Shown one piece after another: positions 43,019 through 55,630 of a stretch of DNA of 64,000 bases. Made by a program: the position numbers and the translations under genes. Origin of the DNA: Platynereis dumerilii (taxonomy: Eukaryota; Annelida; Polychaeta; Phyllodocida; Nereididae); the NCBI GenBank assembly GCA_026936325.1, contig JAPTHN010000044.1:248001-312000 (forward strand), given 5' to 3'. Below the pieces are notes generated by a model. That model was not told the origin of the DNA. It ran no database searches and worked only from the letters and a program-made list of their open reading frames with translations. Position 1 is the stretch's first letter, and each line of letters begins with the position of its first letter.

Positions 43019-43229
43019 GTAATGACTGCCCTTGTGGACAATTTCCTTTGAGGAACGTTGGTCTAAGGAAGCATTAAACCTCCCATTCACATCGGACCCA
43101 ACGTTTGAAAACTACGTAATTTGTCGACAATTGGTTACGAGGTTACTACGTACGTATATATCGTAAATAATTAGTATTTCTCCAACCTCCCTTGACTACG
43201 TACCCCCCACGTTGAAAGATCGGTCGTAA

Positions 43230-43640
43230 TACGCCTCTGGGGCGTCAGGCGTGGCAGGCCAGCCCAGCGCACTGGTTCTTGCGCATGCGCAAAATTCGGA
43301 GGAGGCGGCCATGGCTGGCAAGACGCTTGTGTGGACTGGATTTATATCGGTCTAGAACACCATTTATACCATCGTAACGATGCATTTAACCATGGTCGAT
43401 TGATTCTAGGATTTGCTATAGTTCAATGACTCATTCGGATGGCTGTAGATGTTGTGTGTGCTTCAGAATCACGCAATCCAGTCGGCAATGTTCAACATGT
43501 GGATTCAGTTCTAGGGAGGCGCCAGGGAGGCGCCGGCCAGGGGCGGAGCGCTCGGATGGCCCGGGGGACTGCCGCATTGCTTCAGGCCGACCCAGCCACC
43601 CGGCCTGCCCTGCCCCCCCTTCCGAAACAATTAATTAAAT
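43230..43640 (+). promoter_or_regulatory. CpG-rich promoter-like core in element B
   Basis: CTTGCGCATGCGCAAAATTC (43,278-43,297) is an NRF1-type palindrome, followed by GAGGCGGCCATGGCTGG and later a very GC-rich stretch (43,510-43,620) that stands out from the AT-rich window. An ATG at 43,312 opens only a 14-codon frame. It corresponds to the promoter-like core of element A on the other strand. No recognisable product. Confidence 0.45.
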
Positions 43641-44165
43641 TGAATTAAATAAAGCCCTTGAATATTGGCTCATTATGATTGAATAAAGAATGCTGTCGTA
43701 TGATTTTACTGCATGAATTTGGATTCAATTTTTTTTTTTGTTGAACACCTGCAAAGAGAAAACATGAATGAAAACAGTAAAGAGAAAAGAAAAACAGAGA
43801 GATGAGCCAGGCAGCAAGCACTGGAGGTGGCTCCAAAATTAGCAGACTTTTCTTCCTTGTTTTACCAAGCAGTCTACAGTCCATTTAAGGACTACAATAA
43901 ATAACAAAATTCACTTACCTTGTAAGGGATTAATACTTCAACTCTGAAGAGTTGGAAAAATCCCGATCCAAATTGGCCTGCTGGATAGGTGGCATTCCGA
44001 TGCAAGTAAGCTCACTTCAACTCCGGTCTTCAGTGATTCTCTCTTGCTCATTTGTGGTTGAGCAGTACTTGGGAACTTTTTTTTTGCCCAATCTAATCTT
44101 ACACAGTTTATGAGATATTTATTTGCTAATTTTTGTCACACCTGTAGCTACTATTTCTTTGCAGA
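43641..44165. other. Remaining interior of element B
   Basis: AT-rich, with a splice-donor-like CCTTGTAAGG near 43,919 and no recognisable coding sequence. It ends where the 5'-truncated LINE begins. Confidence 0.4.
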
Positions 44166-45629
44166 TATTTTGAGGAGCATAATAAACATGTCAATTTCAG
44201 AGGGAAAGTTTCCTGATTCAATGAAAACGGCTAAAATAATTCCACTATATAAAAAAGATGACAATAAAAACTTCAGTAATTATAGACCGGTTTCCATTCT
44301 TCCTAGCATGTCCAAAGTATTTGAAAAAATAATGCATAAACACATTTTTAAGCATTTCAGCAACAACAAATGGCTTTACATGAGTCAACATGGATTTCGG
44401 AGTCATCATTCTACTGAATTTGCCGCTTTAGAATTAATAGACCAAGTATTGACAGAAATGGACAAAGACCACACTCCCTTAACAATATTTCTAGATTTAT
44501 CTAAAGCTTTTGACACAATAGATCACCAAATTTTACTTCATATATTACATTACTATGGCTTCCAAGACAATTCTCTAAAACTATTAAAAAGTTATTTGCG
44601 AAATAGACATCAGTATGTTCAGTACAATGAGACATCTTCGGAATCCATGTTGATCTCTACAGGGGTCCCGCAAGGATCAATACTTGGCCCACTGCTCTTT
44701 ATTATTTATATTAATGACCTAGCTGTTGTATGTGACAAATTCAAACCTATAATTTATGCAGATGATACATCTCTTTGTGCATCTTTGAATTCTTTTGGTG
44801 TTGCAGTAGATGATAACATTAATTTTGAACTAAAACAAATAAGTAATTGGATGAAAGTCAATAAATTGTCTCTTAACTGCCAGAAAACTAAGTCCATGTT
44901 ATTCCATTCACCTCAAAAGACAGTTCATTACCCAAAATTATATATTGATGATCACCAAATTGAGTTTGTCTCTCATTTTAACTTCTTGGAATACATCTTG
45001 ATTCTAATCTAAAATGGCATTATCATATCAATATTATTTCCAAGAAGATTTCCAAAGTTAATGGTATACTGAACAAATTGAAGCATTTCCTCCCGAAAAA
45101 CATTCTCTTGACTTTATATAATTCACTTATACTTCCTCATCTAAATTATGGTTCACTATTATGGGAGAAAAAATGTCAGAAACTGTTCACACTTCAAAAG
45201 AAGACTATACGAATTATTACATGTAGTAGATATAATGCCCATACAAGTCCTTTATTTAAAAAATTAAATATACTAAAATGTCATGACATATGTGCACTGC
45301 ATGCTTTTAAGTTTTGCTTCAAGCTGGAGAACGGAATGCTGCCGGGATACTTTCATTCAGGTATATTTATAAAAACACAGAATATTCATGATCATTATGT
45401 CAGAAATCAAAATAGTTTTCATTTACCTACAATTAGTCATGAATTTGCAAAACAATCCATCAGATACAAAATTTCACAATTCTTTAACAATATTTCAGAT
45501 CGTTCTATTAAAGACAAAATATATACTCATTCACTTGATGGTTTCAAGAATTATACCAAAAATAAGATAATAAGTAATTATTCATGTGACTGTGATATTC
45601 GAGACTGCTATATTTGCAACAGAACATAA
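44166..45629 (+). pseudogene. LINE ORF2 fragment (RT to C-terminus), one frameshift
   Basis: 44,166-45,012 reads ILRSIINMSISEGKFPDSMK and onward through NYRPVSIL, SQHGFRSHHSTEF, FLDLSKAFDTIDH, GVPQGSILGPLLF and YADDT, so the RT palm catalytic residues are intact. One base is missing near 44,990, after FNFL; the next frame then continues through the thumb (LKHFLPKNILLTLYNSLIL) to TAA at 45,627. The C-terminus CDIRDCYIC matches the NADAR LINE. Only one break over nearly 490 codons means a fairly young copy. Confidence 0.88.
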
Positions 45630-45957
45630 GAAGTGCACCTTTATACCTCCTAGGAACATATCTGTACTGAGTTAGTATTCAATACTATTCCATATAAAAA
45701 TCTTATTCCGTTCAAAAACTTGAATTACTTTCTTTCTTTAACTAATTAAACCTGAAGGGCAATGTTGGATCTGGATGCCTCACGACTCACATGGATGCGC
45801 TTGGTAGAAGTATAAAATAATTATGATGTATAGGTGGCCCTCCAGTAGCGGCACATAGTGCTTTGGGAGGGTCTCCTCTCTCTTTATACATTTGTTTGTT
45901 TTTAATCTAATGTTGTATAATGTTGAAATAAATTACGTCTGAGTCTGAGTCTGAGTC
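44166..45957 (+). mobile_element. 5'-truncated CR1/L2-like LINE in element B
   Basis: Starts within the reverse transcriptase and runs through the ORF2 C-terminus, a ~330-nt 3' UTR and a tail of GTCTGA units (about 45,938-45,957), directly followed by element B sequence. It lacks ORF1 and the endonuclease, the usual outcome of incomplete target-primed reverse transcription. Related to, but clearly distinct from, the 17-24 kb LINE. Confidence 0.9.
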
Positions 45958-46254
45958 TTTATGGCTTCATCCAATTATCACCAGCAAGCATCCTGTTGAA
46001 GGTTTTATACACTCAAAGTTACCAGATAGATTGAAATAGGTATGGAATAGATGGCGCTACAAGGCTCTCTGAGACTCAAGATCCCAGGTTCTGCAACTTT
46101 GTGCAAACCTTCAACAAACCTTTGGCAAATACGTATGACCAGACGTTTGCCCTGAACATTACTTTCAAACGTTGTCCATACATATCAAAAACACGTTGGA
46201 GAAACCTTGGAACTTACGTATTGCCAAATGTGTGACCATACCTTTGATAAACCT

Positions 46255-46600
46255 ATGAATCAAAGGTATGGTCATACGTAAAAGTCTTAGGTTGTAAAAA
46301 CCTCTCAAATGAATGTTCAACAAACCTATGAATCAAAGGTATGGTCATACGTAAAAGTCTTAGGTTGTAAAAACCTCTCAAATGAATGTTCGACAAACCT
46401 ATGAATCAAAGGTACGGTCATACGTAATAGTCAAACGTTCTTCAAACCTCTCAACCAAAGGTATGACTAACGTAATAGTCTAAGGTTTCAAAAACCTCTC
46501 AAATGAATGTTAGACAAACCTATGAATCAAAGGTACAGTCATACGTAATAGTCAAACGTTCTTCAAACCTCTCAGCCAAAGGTATGACTTACGTGTGACT
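46255..46600. repeat. Subterminal tandem repeats of element B
   Basis: CAAAGGTATGGTCATACGTA-type units start at 46,261, 46,334, 46,407 and 46,528, steps of 73, 73 and 121 bp, each with a TACGTA or TACGTAA core. Counterpart of 11,140-11,520 in element A, but with more copies of the 73-bp step. Confidence 0.75.
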
Positions 46601-46874
46601 GCCACGTTTAGCCAAACGTTACAACCAAACATTCTTCCAACCTCTCAACCAAAAGTATGACTTACGTGTGACTCGAACGTTCGGCCAAACTATAAAACAA
46701 ACTATCTGCCAACCTCTTACTAAGGTTGCGACTTATGTTTGGTTTTCCATCTGAGTGCAACGTCTGGAAATTACCTTTGCCCTACCTTTGTCAAAGGTTG
46801 TTTGGCCCAACGTTTGATTCTAACCAAAATAATTACGTAGCAAAAGGTTTGATTTACGTTGCTGCTCGGGAGGG

Positions 46875-49800
46875 TGAGTTATATTGACAAATTATCTTAC
46901 ATTTTGTGGAACATCAGCATGTACGGGGAATTTAGAGGCAGTGTATATGTTTGCAGGCAGTTAGTTACCCCAGTGTTAGAAGTGTTGTTCTTTGTTGCCC
47001 TGAACACCAAATATTGGCAAATGAGGTACAGATGGGTCCCAGAGGGTTGTATAATTGGTTTGGAAAATTATAATTTCCACCCACGTCATGAATACAACCA
47101 GCTGTGTATTACAGCTCTATTCACATGACATGTCCCAAACATAGTTTTTGATAATTTTAATGCAATATGGTTTCTGCATTTGTTGTCTGTTGCTGTTGAA
47201 CAATGAGGAACAGGTTTTCATTCTTGCATGAAACCAACTTGTTGCCTTCTCCCTCTAACTCAATGTATTATAACTTTTTGCTGGGCTTTGTCGCGTGAAT
47301 TGTGACAATTTGCTCTCAAATTTAGAAACTTGTTGGATTAGGCTTCCTGAAACCGTTTTTCCTTAAAGTCACTCCGAATAATAGTTCAAGTTCAACCAAA
47401 GCTTGTCTAATTTTCACACTATCCTGTTTGTTGTTTTCATACTACATAGTTTATAAATTTGACCTCCCAAATGCACCAAAATTTAATGACACCTAGATTT
47501 ATTTCGGTCACTGCTGCTATTTATGTTGTATCTTTTGGGGTGCTTCATGCCTTTGAGGGTTATTTATCATCAGTCAATGATTTGGAGCAACAATATTGAC
47601 AGTCAAATCACTTTTATTTCTCTTCGGTGTTCATAAAAAAGAACATTAGCTTGTAAAGCTATTATTACTGAGACAGTTCTATATTTGATGAATATTTTCA
47701 TGTTTAATGATATCAGCATGCAAGGAGCAGTACACGTATATGTTTGCAGAGAGTGACGCCAATAACACTGTTCATCAGTGTCAGCAGTGTAGTTCTTTGT
47801 TGCCCGGAACAGCAAATATTTGCAAATGAGGAAGGGATGAGTCGAGAAGGATTAGTCCATTGTTCTGGAAAATTATGCAATTCCCATGTTGTGAATACAA
47901 CCAGTTTTATATCCCAGCTGTATTAACCTGACACATTCCAAACATGGTTGTTGATCCCTTTATGAAACTTGGTTTCTTGCATGTGTTGTCTGCTGCAATA
48001 GAATGAAGAGGAGAAGGCTATGGTTCTTGTATGAATTCAACTTGTTGCTGTCTCTGTCTAACTCAACGTATTCAGAGTTAGCTTTGTCACATCACTTGTG
48101 ACAATTTGCCTCAGGCTGTGGAAACCGGCAGGATTAGGCTTTCTGAAACTCAGTATTACTTAATTTTGACCGCATTTTTCAAATAACCACCAAAGTGTAC
48201 TTGCCTGACACAGAATATTCAGAAAGTACAAGAAGCAAATATAACGCTCCCGAGACCAACATGGTTTCGACATTATTCAAAGTTGGCAACAAGCTATTCC
48301 CATTCAGCATTGGCGACAAGTTTAAAATATTCAAGAGTGCACAATATAGAGCCAGTCTTATCTCCTAAAGTGTATATTTGCCTTCTTTGTACTTCTTTAT
48401 AAAAATGGCTCATCCAAATTCTCATCTAAAACCCGCTATGTATGGCTAATTTGGATAGGACTGAAGAACATAGAAATGTCTATGGTGAGGCCATTGTGGG
48501 GGGATCCCTTATGTGCTTTTTGTCAAAAACGATTATCATTCCATGTGCTACTCTTCCGGGCCCTTTTTCTGGTCAGTGCATAAGCACAAAAGTAGAACAT
48601 TGTGAAGCAATTTAGTACACTAAGGTGCAATGAGAACATATCTCATCTTGAGTCAAAGAGGGATACAAGTGTAAATGGCCATCTCCAGTTCTTATTGTCT
48701 ATGTTCATTTCAAGGTGTGGCAGATTACACAAACAAATGTATCTATTACATATGATATTACAAGAGAAAGATAACATTACAAAGAGTTAAGATCCCAGAA
48801 CCTGACCTGGCAAAGGGTCAGAGCATTTTTTAAGGATTTTCGACTTCGTGGCGTCAAGATGCGCGACATTTATAGATCGGCAGCAGTGCATATCCAATTA
48901 GAATATCTGATGATTTGTTTGCTGAAAGATTTTAAGCTGTTCAGCTGGCTACTGGCTGCTAATTTAGGAGTTTCGCAGATTGCCGCAAAAAAAAGAATCT
49001 TGACAATTTTTTTAAAATCAAAAACCACAAAGATGACCTAAGCAGAGGAATAAATAATAGAGATAGTGCAGAATACTTTTGATATAAGAAGCAGAGGCCC
49101 CGGTTTTCAATGCGCCCAAGAACTATAAATTAAAACAACCAAATGAGAAGTTTTAAAACAACAAAATGAGAAATTGATGAGAGTTTCTGGACAAAAAAAA
49201 TCTAAGAACTAGAGCTGCTGAATGGAGTATGTTTCCTATGTAATAAACATGACACTGACCACACACAATAGGTGATGTCCAAAAATCAGCTACTTGGGTA
49301 TGTGTTCGTTTGGAGAGACCCAAGTTGCCAATATCACTGTTCTTCACGGCTCATCAGTGTCAGTGGTATTTCTGAAGCCATTTTTGACCTTTGGATTGTT
49401 CACTATGAAAACTGCCCTTATCATTCATGGTAAAATCTGATCCGAAAGTGAGCTACATGGGGTTCAATGATCAGAAATATACCAAAAAAATTCTTACAAA
49501 ATTTAGACAATTATTAGTCACGTCTGATGAGTGAACCCCATGTAACTTGAGGTAAAAACTGGCCTTGAAAGTTTGAATAAAGGAAATTTCAAAATGGCTG
49601 TCATGTGAAATTGCTCTTTGCATATGTATGCTCAATAGGATGGAGCATGCTCAGTGGGAACCGGGTCTCTCTTGGGCATGCTCAGTGTCAATTAGGTCAA
49701 AGCAAATTTTCCATTGCATTTCTATAGTTATTATACTGAATACACAATGTTTTTGTATTCAAATCAGATACTGATGAGTTCTGTGGGATTAGCAAAAGAG

Positions 49801-50640
49801 GTCTTCCTGTTCGAAGTAAAAATTATATATTCGTGAATGAGAGTTACATTTCCTGCTGAAGTGACCTTTTTTCTAAGACATTGAAATTAAGCACCGAAAG
49901 ATTTCTCTTCAGAACCGAGACTTCTCAAGGGTAATTAATCAGTCTTTTCTGAGCTCTGAGTTCGAAAGGTTTGATTACATGTAGGCTAATTAACTGAGAA
50001 AGTCAGTGATTCATCGTGGGATACATTTGCATTTGCTGCAATTCTGCAGTGGTATTGCATGGATTATGCCATCTTGAGCCGAAATGTTGTGTCTATATAC
50101 ATCTTATTTCAGATGAATTGTTTCCATAGTAGTTTTACTAGTTTATCAATTATATTCTACTCTATGATGCATTCTGAGTTGCTCTTCTTTTACATCCAAT
50201 AGCATTGAAGAGTAAGATGACCATTTGTGTGGAGCACTGCATAATCATATGTTAGCAAGAGGTGACGTTAAGATTTTGTCAATTACAACAGTTCCTCGAG
50301 AACCTTCTCTGTGTTACAGAAAACGAAATCCTGCCTCAAGAGCCAAGAAAATATATCACAGTATATTGCTAGACACCTGTTTTATAATAGTAGAGAGTTG
50401 CCTAATTTTTTTCAAATGCTTTTCTGTGATTGTAATCTGTGTGTCTTGTTTTCTGTGCCCCACAGGTTGTGATAAATGAGTATCATATCCATGAAGGCCT
50501 TTTTATCGCTTTGCCAAACATATTGCTATTGTTGTTGCCTACTGTTCTCCACAAATCTTGGTTAAGCAAAGTTGCAAACAATGTTCACAATCAATTACGG
50601 TCCACCCTGCTGCAGTTACAGGAAGCATTATTCCTGTTTT
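46875..50640 (+). repeat. Family R, further diverged copies
   Basis: TTGTTGCCC(T/G)GAACA followed by CAAATATT.GCAAATGAGG occurs near 46,993 and 47,797, about 800 bp apart, and the ACTTGTTGC..TCT.....AACTCAA block near 47,245 and 48,045 likewise. 49,880-50,000 matches 37,905-38,020 and 50,560-50,640 matches 38,320-38,390. More diverged than the 33-42 kb array. No conserved coding sequence; frames at 48,859-49,041 and 50,225-50,750 show no domain. Confidence 0.6.
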
Positions 50641-51537
50641 CTTCCTTTGTTCTCCTTCTGATGGCTCGCTACTCGTGCCAAGTGGTAGTTAGCGCACATT
50701 CACGCGCAGCCAGGCTGGCCCTATCTATCGTAACGTCACCACTCTGCTGACACTGCTTCAAGATCTTTTTTTTAAGAATTTCATTCGTCGGCCGCTTTGT
50801 TTGCAATTTACGCCATTTCTATTGGGGTTAGAGACTTCTCGTTTGAAGCATTAGATGCGCCATGAAGAGTACCATATACAGCCGGAGTTTCAACATGATA
50901 CTCAAAGTAGAAAATTTTTACAGGCGATTTTCGTCAAGCAGGTCTTATTTCTCAAAAATGACTTGTGATATAAATTAATGTTTTTTTGGTTTATATAAAA
51001 AGTTAAAATTGTCAAAATCGAAACTTCTATTCCCAGCCCCTTGGAAAGTCGTTTAAACTAATATATCTCTTTGAAATTGTAATCACCTTTTCCATGGAAG
51101 TGTCTTCTTTAATTTCATACTTTTTTGCATAAGATGGGATGCATGATCACTGAATGGCTTAACAGTGAGAAAAAAAAGGAAAAAATTTAGTTTTTCAGGT
51201 TTGCTTGGACTGACTTCCTGGTACATAACCCCAAATATTTTTTTAAAGGCTGGTAGCGACCATTTTTGTTTACATTTTCTTGCTATAAACTATATTTTGG
51301 ATCATTCTAAACCGTTTTTAAGGAATCCTATCTTGGAAAGTTCACGAGTATCGAGCCACCTTAAGTCAGAGTGGGCGATTTCTCCTGAGACAGCATTCCA
51401 TCTTAAGAGCAATTGTCTGATCTTCTTGGCTGAGAATTAGCAATGTCTGCTTCTATGCTCAAACAAGTAATCAGGAATACTTCACTAATGTAGGAGTATA
51501 TATAGACAGTAGGATATAGCAAAAACTGTCTTATTAT
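50641..51537 (+). repeat. Direct repeat D, copy 1
   Basis: The stretch with GGTTAGAGACTTCTCGTTTG and AAGCATTAGAT (50,825-50,855) and the following ~150 bp match 53,557-53,720 in the same orientation. 51,370-51,440 carries the family R end CGATTTCTCCTGAGACAGCA. No coding sequence recognised. Confidence 0.5.
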
Positions 51538-53256
51538 ACTCCTGCTTTAGCCCCCTTTTCCATTGACAGTACTATTGAAAAAGGGACTAAAGGCCTATCT
51601 CAAAAATAATGAAGCCAAAGTGTGACATGACCGTCAAAATTTCAAAATGTAATTTTGTATGAAATGACCTGAGTATATTGTAAAGAACATATTTAAGTTC
51701 CAGAAACTATATTGGCCATGGTGCTTTGATGAGTGGAAATAATTGATAACAGCCGAATATTGCAGAATTTTTAAAAGTTTGTTTTTTATATCAGTAAAAC
51801 ATAACTGGACTGAATGGTAATTTGTTATGAAATTAAATCCGTTTTCTTTATTTGACAACAACTGGAACATTTTTAAAAGTCTTCTGGACGATTTTCATTC
51901 AAATACACGTAATATATTTTGAGAAACACCCAATTTTTCGAAATTTTTCGGAAATTTCTTTTCAAAACTTACATATATTAACCCCAGAAGCATATGTTTT
52001 CGTTTAAAATGATTTTATCTGCCCTATGTTATGCAACTATATGTGGGCTTCAAATTGATACCAAATAAGTGCCACCGAAGTGAATGTCTGCTCAGCAAAT
52101 GATGATAGAAGTGTGATTGTTTGCCCATTTTTCGACATAAAAAGCTGATTTTAAGTACTATACATGTACTGGTGTGACATGAATCTTCAGAAAATGTTCT
52201 GGTTTTCACTCAAATCGATGTTATATTAATTATCAATCATAACTGGGGTAAAATACAACCATTTACAAAATAAAAAATATTTTGTTACTGTTTATTGCCT
52301 TTTTAGACAATTCGGTCCCAAATTTTAAAGAATGCTCCATAAATGTTAAAATTTGTGTAATTAGGCAATGAAACGTACTCCAACTATTGAAATTGATTCT
52401 TATTTTTCACTCCAAGTAATATTAGAATGATCGCTTCACTTTTTGTCAGAAAAAAATTGAATACAATCAAAATTTTTCAGAGCGTTATGCGTGCGACGAA
52501 CATAACTTTTGAATTTAATCACCAGAAACCAGTCAAAAACTTGGGTTAGTTCATAGATTAATAAAACTTCGTAGATGTACTATATTATGAGCCAATCCAG
52601 ATTAAAAACAGAGCTATCATAGCTCTGTACAACTTGAAAGTACTCTCGGCGTTACGCGTGCGACACATTCACCTTTCCAGCTATTCATTGGAATTTTTCC
52701 GTGAACTAGATTTTCCAGAATCATAAAAAGCTCCAAAACAACTAAGTAGATGTAATACTAGATCTCAATGGCAAAAAGATTCAACTGAAATATGCTAAAG
52801 GGACATTAGAGCATTTCTGATCAGGAACATTTAAATTTGACTCAATTTTACAAAGTCAACCTTTGAACCCAAATAACTCAATCATGTCAAAACAAGTGGA
52901 TGGAAGTGTCTGTTTCAGTGGATTTATGAAGCCTGGGGATGTGGAGATTCCAAAAAGTAAAAAGAAATAGCAATGGAACATGTCAAACTTTGTAAAATTG
53001 AAAGAATTCATCAGGTGAAAAAGTCTATGTCACGCTAAATAAGTGAAAAAATGCATGTTTTCCGATATACTTTCATCTCTATCTCAATAACGTTTTGACG
53101 AATTGCCAAGAAATTTCAGGATTTTGGCATAAGAATGTATTTAAGACAAGACTGTAATATGAAGCTGTTTCATACAGCTGTAATCAAAATTTGTGACCCT
53201 CAGTGAAAACCAGCTGTGTGACTTCATTATTTTTGAGCTAGACCTATAGCAGGAGT
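51538..53256. mobile_element. Terminal-inverted-repeat element, 1.7 kb
   Basis: Begins ACTCCTGCTTTAG and ends with AGCAGGAGT. Inward of this, CTCAAAAATAATGAAG (about 51,598) pairs with CTTCATTATTTTTGAG (about 53,222). Near the middle, GCGTTATGCGTGCGAC (52,482) and GCGTTACGCGTGCGAC (52,649) mark a tandem pair with a 167-bp step. A further inverted ACTCCTGCTTTAG lies at 55,667. No transposase frame. Confidence 0.55.
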
Positions 53257-53855
53257 ATATATAAGACATTATCCCATGTCTTGGCATATTTTCTCACCGA
53301 TACTGTGTTTTTCCCTGGGCAGTACAGCAGGGAAAAAGTCAATATAGGGGAGAAAAAAGCAGTATAGGTCACCTGACCCTGTATACGACGTTTTTTCCCT
53401 GTAATTACAGGGAATATACTGAAAACAACGAATCAGAGAGCAGTATTCAGACACACCCACAGAAAGTCTGTACAGCGTCACATTCTCTGCTGCTGCTTTA
53501 TGATCTTTTGTTGTAATTTTCAGAGTACAAAAAACGACCACTCTTTTGCAATTTGCCACTGATCTATTAGGGCTAGAGAGAAACGGTTTGAAGCATTAGA
53601 TCCAGAAGAAAATAATACATCAGATTAAGGCAGTTTTTACTTTCTCTTTGGTATAGAAAATTTTCCATTGCGATTTTCGGAAAATTCACTAAGTATTTCC
53701 AAAATGACTTTGTTGAACTAATACTGATTTATAAAAATTTCTGTCAAGATGAGGGACCCTTTTTATTTTGTTATATTGTTTTAGACAGTATTTTGCAACA
53801 CATGACAAAGTAATAATGTTAAATTCAATTTATTGGTATAGGTTCAGTTAAGTTG
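53257..53855 (+). repeat. Direct repeat D, copy 2, with palindromic start
   Basis: 53,265-53,420 contains inverted TTTTTCCCTG / CAGGGAAAAA pairs and CTGTAATTACAG. An ACGAATCAGAGAG inverted-CCAAT-like motif follows. From 53,557 the sequence matches copy 1 at 50,812. No gene. Confidence 0.45.
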
Positions 53856-54804
53856 TTATTACAGATCTCGTATTAGTGTGCCATGTTCTTTTCAACTGCC
53901 ACAGTGCTCTTGTGATGTCAGTATCAGCATAATGATTTCACAGTTGGTATATTCGCAGTTTCAGCTGTTTCACTTGGAACCCATGCTGATCACACCATTA
54001 CAAATTCTCACATAAACTGTTAGATTGTTGCTCAACATTGATTATTCAGTTGATGTTTTGAATAAATCGAAAAGTTACAATATCCAGCTATACATAATGC
54101 ATGGATTTTGTGTATAACTGCTATCAGTTGTAGCACTTTTACAACAAAACAAATTCATTCACTCCCACATTCATTTGATGGTCTGAGAGGTTATAATGTG
54201 CTGCTCTGTCTTGGCAAAAATAATATACTTAGGAACCAAGGGCGGGGGAGTTTTGCTTGGGGGCATCCTTATCACTGATTTCCAATAATGTTTATTTGAT
54301 GATCGAATTCTTAGCCTCCTTGTCTGGCCTTTTCCCAAACTTTTGGGGAGCAACTACCCCCCCCCCCCCCCCATTTCTCTTCCTCTGGTATGTCCATGCA
54401 ACACCGCCACGTTCACTTCCGAAAAATCTCCCCATCATCCCCATTCCAGTCATCGATTCTGAACAGTTTCTTTAGTGCAGATCTCACCTAAAAGGCTGAA
54501 AACCACAAGGTGCTGCCCTCAATGACAAATTTTACAACAGGACACCATGAATGTCCATGATGGATCAAGCGAGTAGCTCAAACTTATCAGTTTCACCTGC
54601 TGCAACTGAATCAAACAACCATACCAATGAATGCGGATTAATCAATTGTCATTCACACTTAGCCCTTAAGCCGGACTTGTTGGTAGCAGTTGGAATCAAC
54701 ACTCAAGCTTGGAGTGCCAATAGTGATGTCAGTATTGCAAAACTGACATCATCTGGGCATATATTCACATGGAACATGGCACACTTATACGAGATCTGTA
54801 ATAA
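53856..54804. mobile_element. MITE-like element M1, copy 2 (inverted)
   Basis: Full-length inverted counterpart of 5,776-6,744, with ends TTATTACAGATCTCGTAT and ATACGAGATCTGTAATAA. TTG flanks both sides (53,853-53,855 and 54,805-54,807), a 3-bp target duplication. A long C run lies at 54,357-54,372. No transposase. Confidence 0.82.
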
Positions 54805-54824
54805 TTGATTTCAGAAACGTTTTT

Positions 54825-55430
54825 CTGCATTCCACTGCCGTTTTATTTAATTACTCTGGATCTGATCAATTCAGGTGTATAAAAGTTAGCATAAACTGTT
54901 ATACATATAGTATAGATTTCAAATCCAAAATTTTAAGACGATGTCACAAAAAAATTATAACTGGAACAAGAATTTTCAGTTCTAGCGTGAAATCACATAT
55001 TTGAGTCAACATATTTTCAAGGTCCATGGCCGTTTTATTCTATATCTCAAGATATAATAACAACAGATCTATAATTTTCACCAGACCTTTTTGTCATATT
55101 TCAAAGGTCACTGATTTAAAATTTCAAGTTGATATCTCGAAAACCCTTGCCATGAAAAAATTATTACTGAAACAGGAATTTTTAGTTCAAGTGTTACATT
55201 ACAGATTTTGTGTCAACGGGTTTTTAAGTTTCATGGCCGTTTAATTCTATATCTCAGGGTCTAAATATACCAGCTCTACCATATCTAACAGTCACGTCCG
55301 TCATATTGTTTTAAAGGTTATTGATCCAAAATATCAATGTGATATCTTCAAAACTCTTGCCATAATAAAAATATTACTGAAGGAAGAATTATCAGTGCAA
55401 GAGAGGATTACAAGAAACAGTTATAATGAA
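54825..55430. repeat. Diverged ~208-bp tandem repeat, about three units
   Basis: ATGGCCGTTTTATTCTATAT at 55,026 recurs as ATGGCCGTTTAATTCTATAT at about 55,234. AAAGGTCACTGATTTAAAAT (55,102) recurs as AAAGGTTATTGATCCAAAAT (55,312). A partial first unit starts near 54,830. No coding sequence. Confidence 0.75.
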
Positions 55431-55491
55431 CTTATTTATAAGAAAAAGTATTAAATTATTTTGAAAATGTGCCTAGACATGGGATAAAAAG

Positions 55492-55630
55492 GTCATACCA
55501 TGGGTAGGTGCAGTACATCCCAGTATACTCCCCTCAACTCCAGTATATTCCCTCGACCCTTCGGGTCTCGGGAATATACTGGAGTCTCGGGAGTATACTA
55601 GGGATGTACTGCACCTACCCATGGTATAAC
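55492..55630. repeat. 139-bp palindrome
   Basis: GGTAGGTGCAGTACATCCC, AGTATACTCCC and CAGTATATTCCC on the left pair with their complements on the right, around CTCGACCCTTCGGGTCTCG. Near-perfect arms of about 60 bp. The same architecture as the modules at 15,906 and 26,535. Confidence 0.85.

Larger units (their letters stand above)
43029..46874 (-). mobile_element. Element B, inverted sister of element A, carrying a LINE
   Basis: Left end (CCCTTGTGGACAATTTCC, then GAAGCATTAAACCTCC) matches the inverted right end of element A, and the right end (GATTTACGTTGCTGCTCGGG) matches the inverted left end. Internal blocks, including GGTATGGAATAGATGGCGCT near 46,041, also match A inverted. The LINE at 44,166-45,957 interrupts it just before ATGGCTTCATC. 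A and B lie about 30 kb apart, facing opposite ways. Confidence 0.75.

Noticed and set aside
43426-43648. Two overlapping ~70-codon frames in the GC-rich part of element B
   Set aside because: GC-rich DNA has few stops, both frames are open at once, and neither contains a recognisable domain.
54357-54372. Long G/C runs here and near 340, 17,205, 26,066, 26,770 and 60,555 as possible G-quadruplex signals
   Set aside because: Single homopolymer runs without the four spaced G-tracts needed for a normal quadruplex; they occur as low-complexity parts of MITEs.
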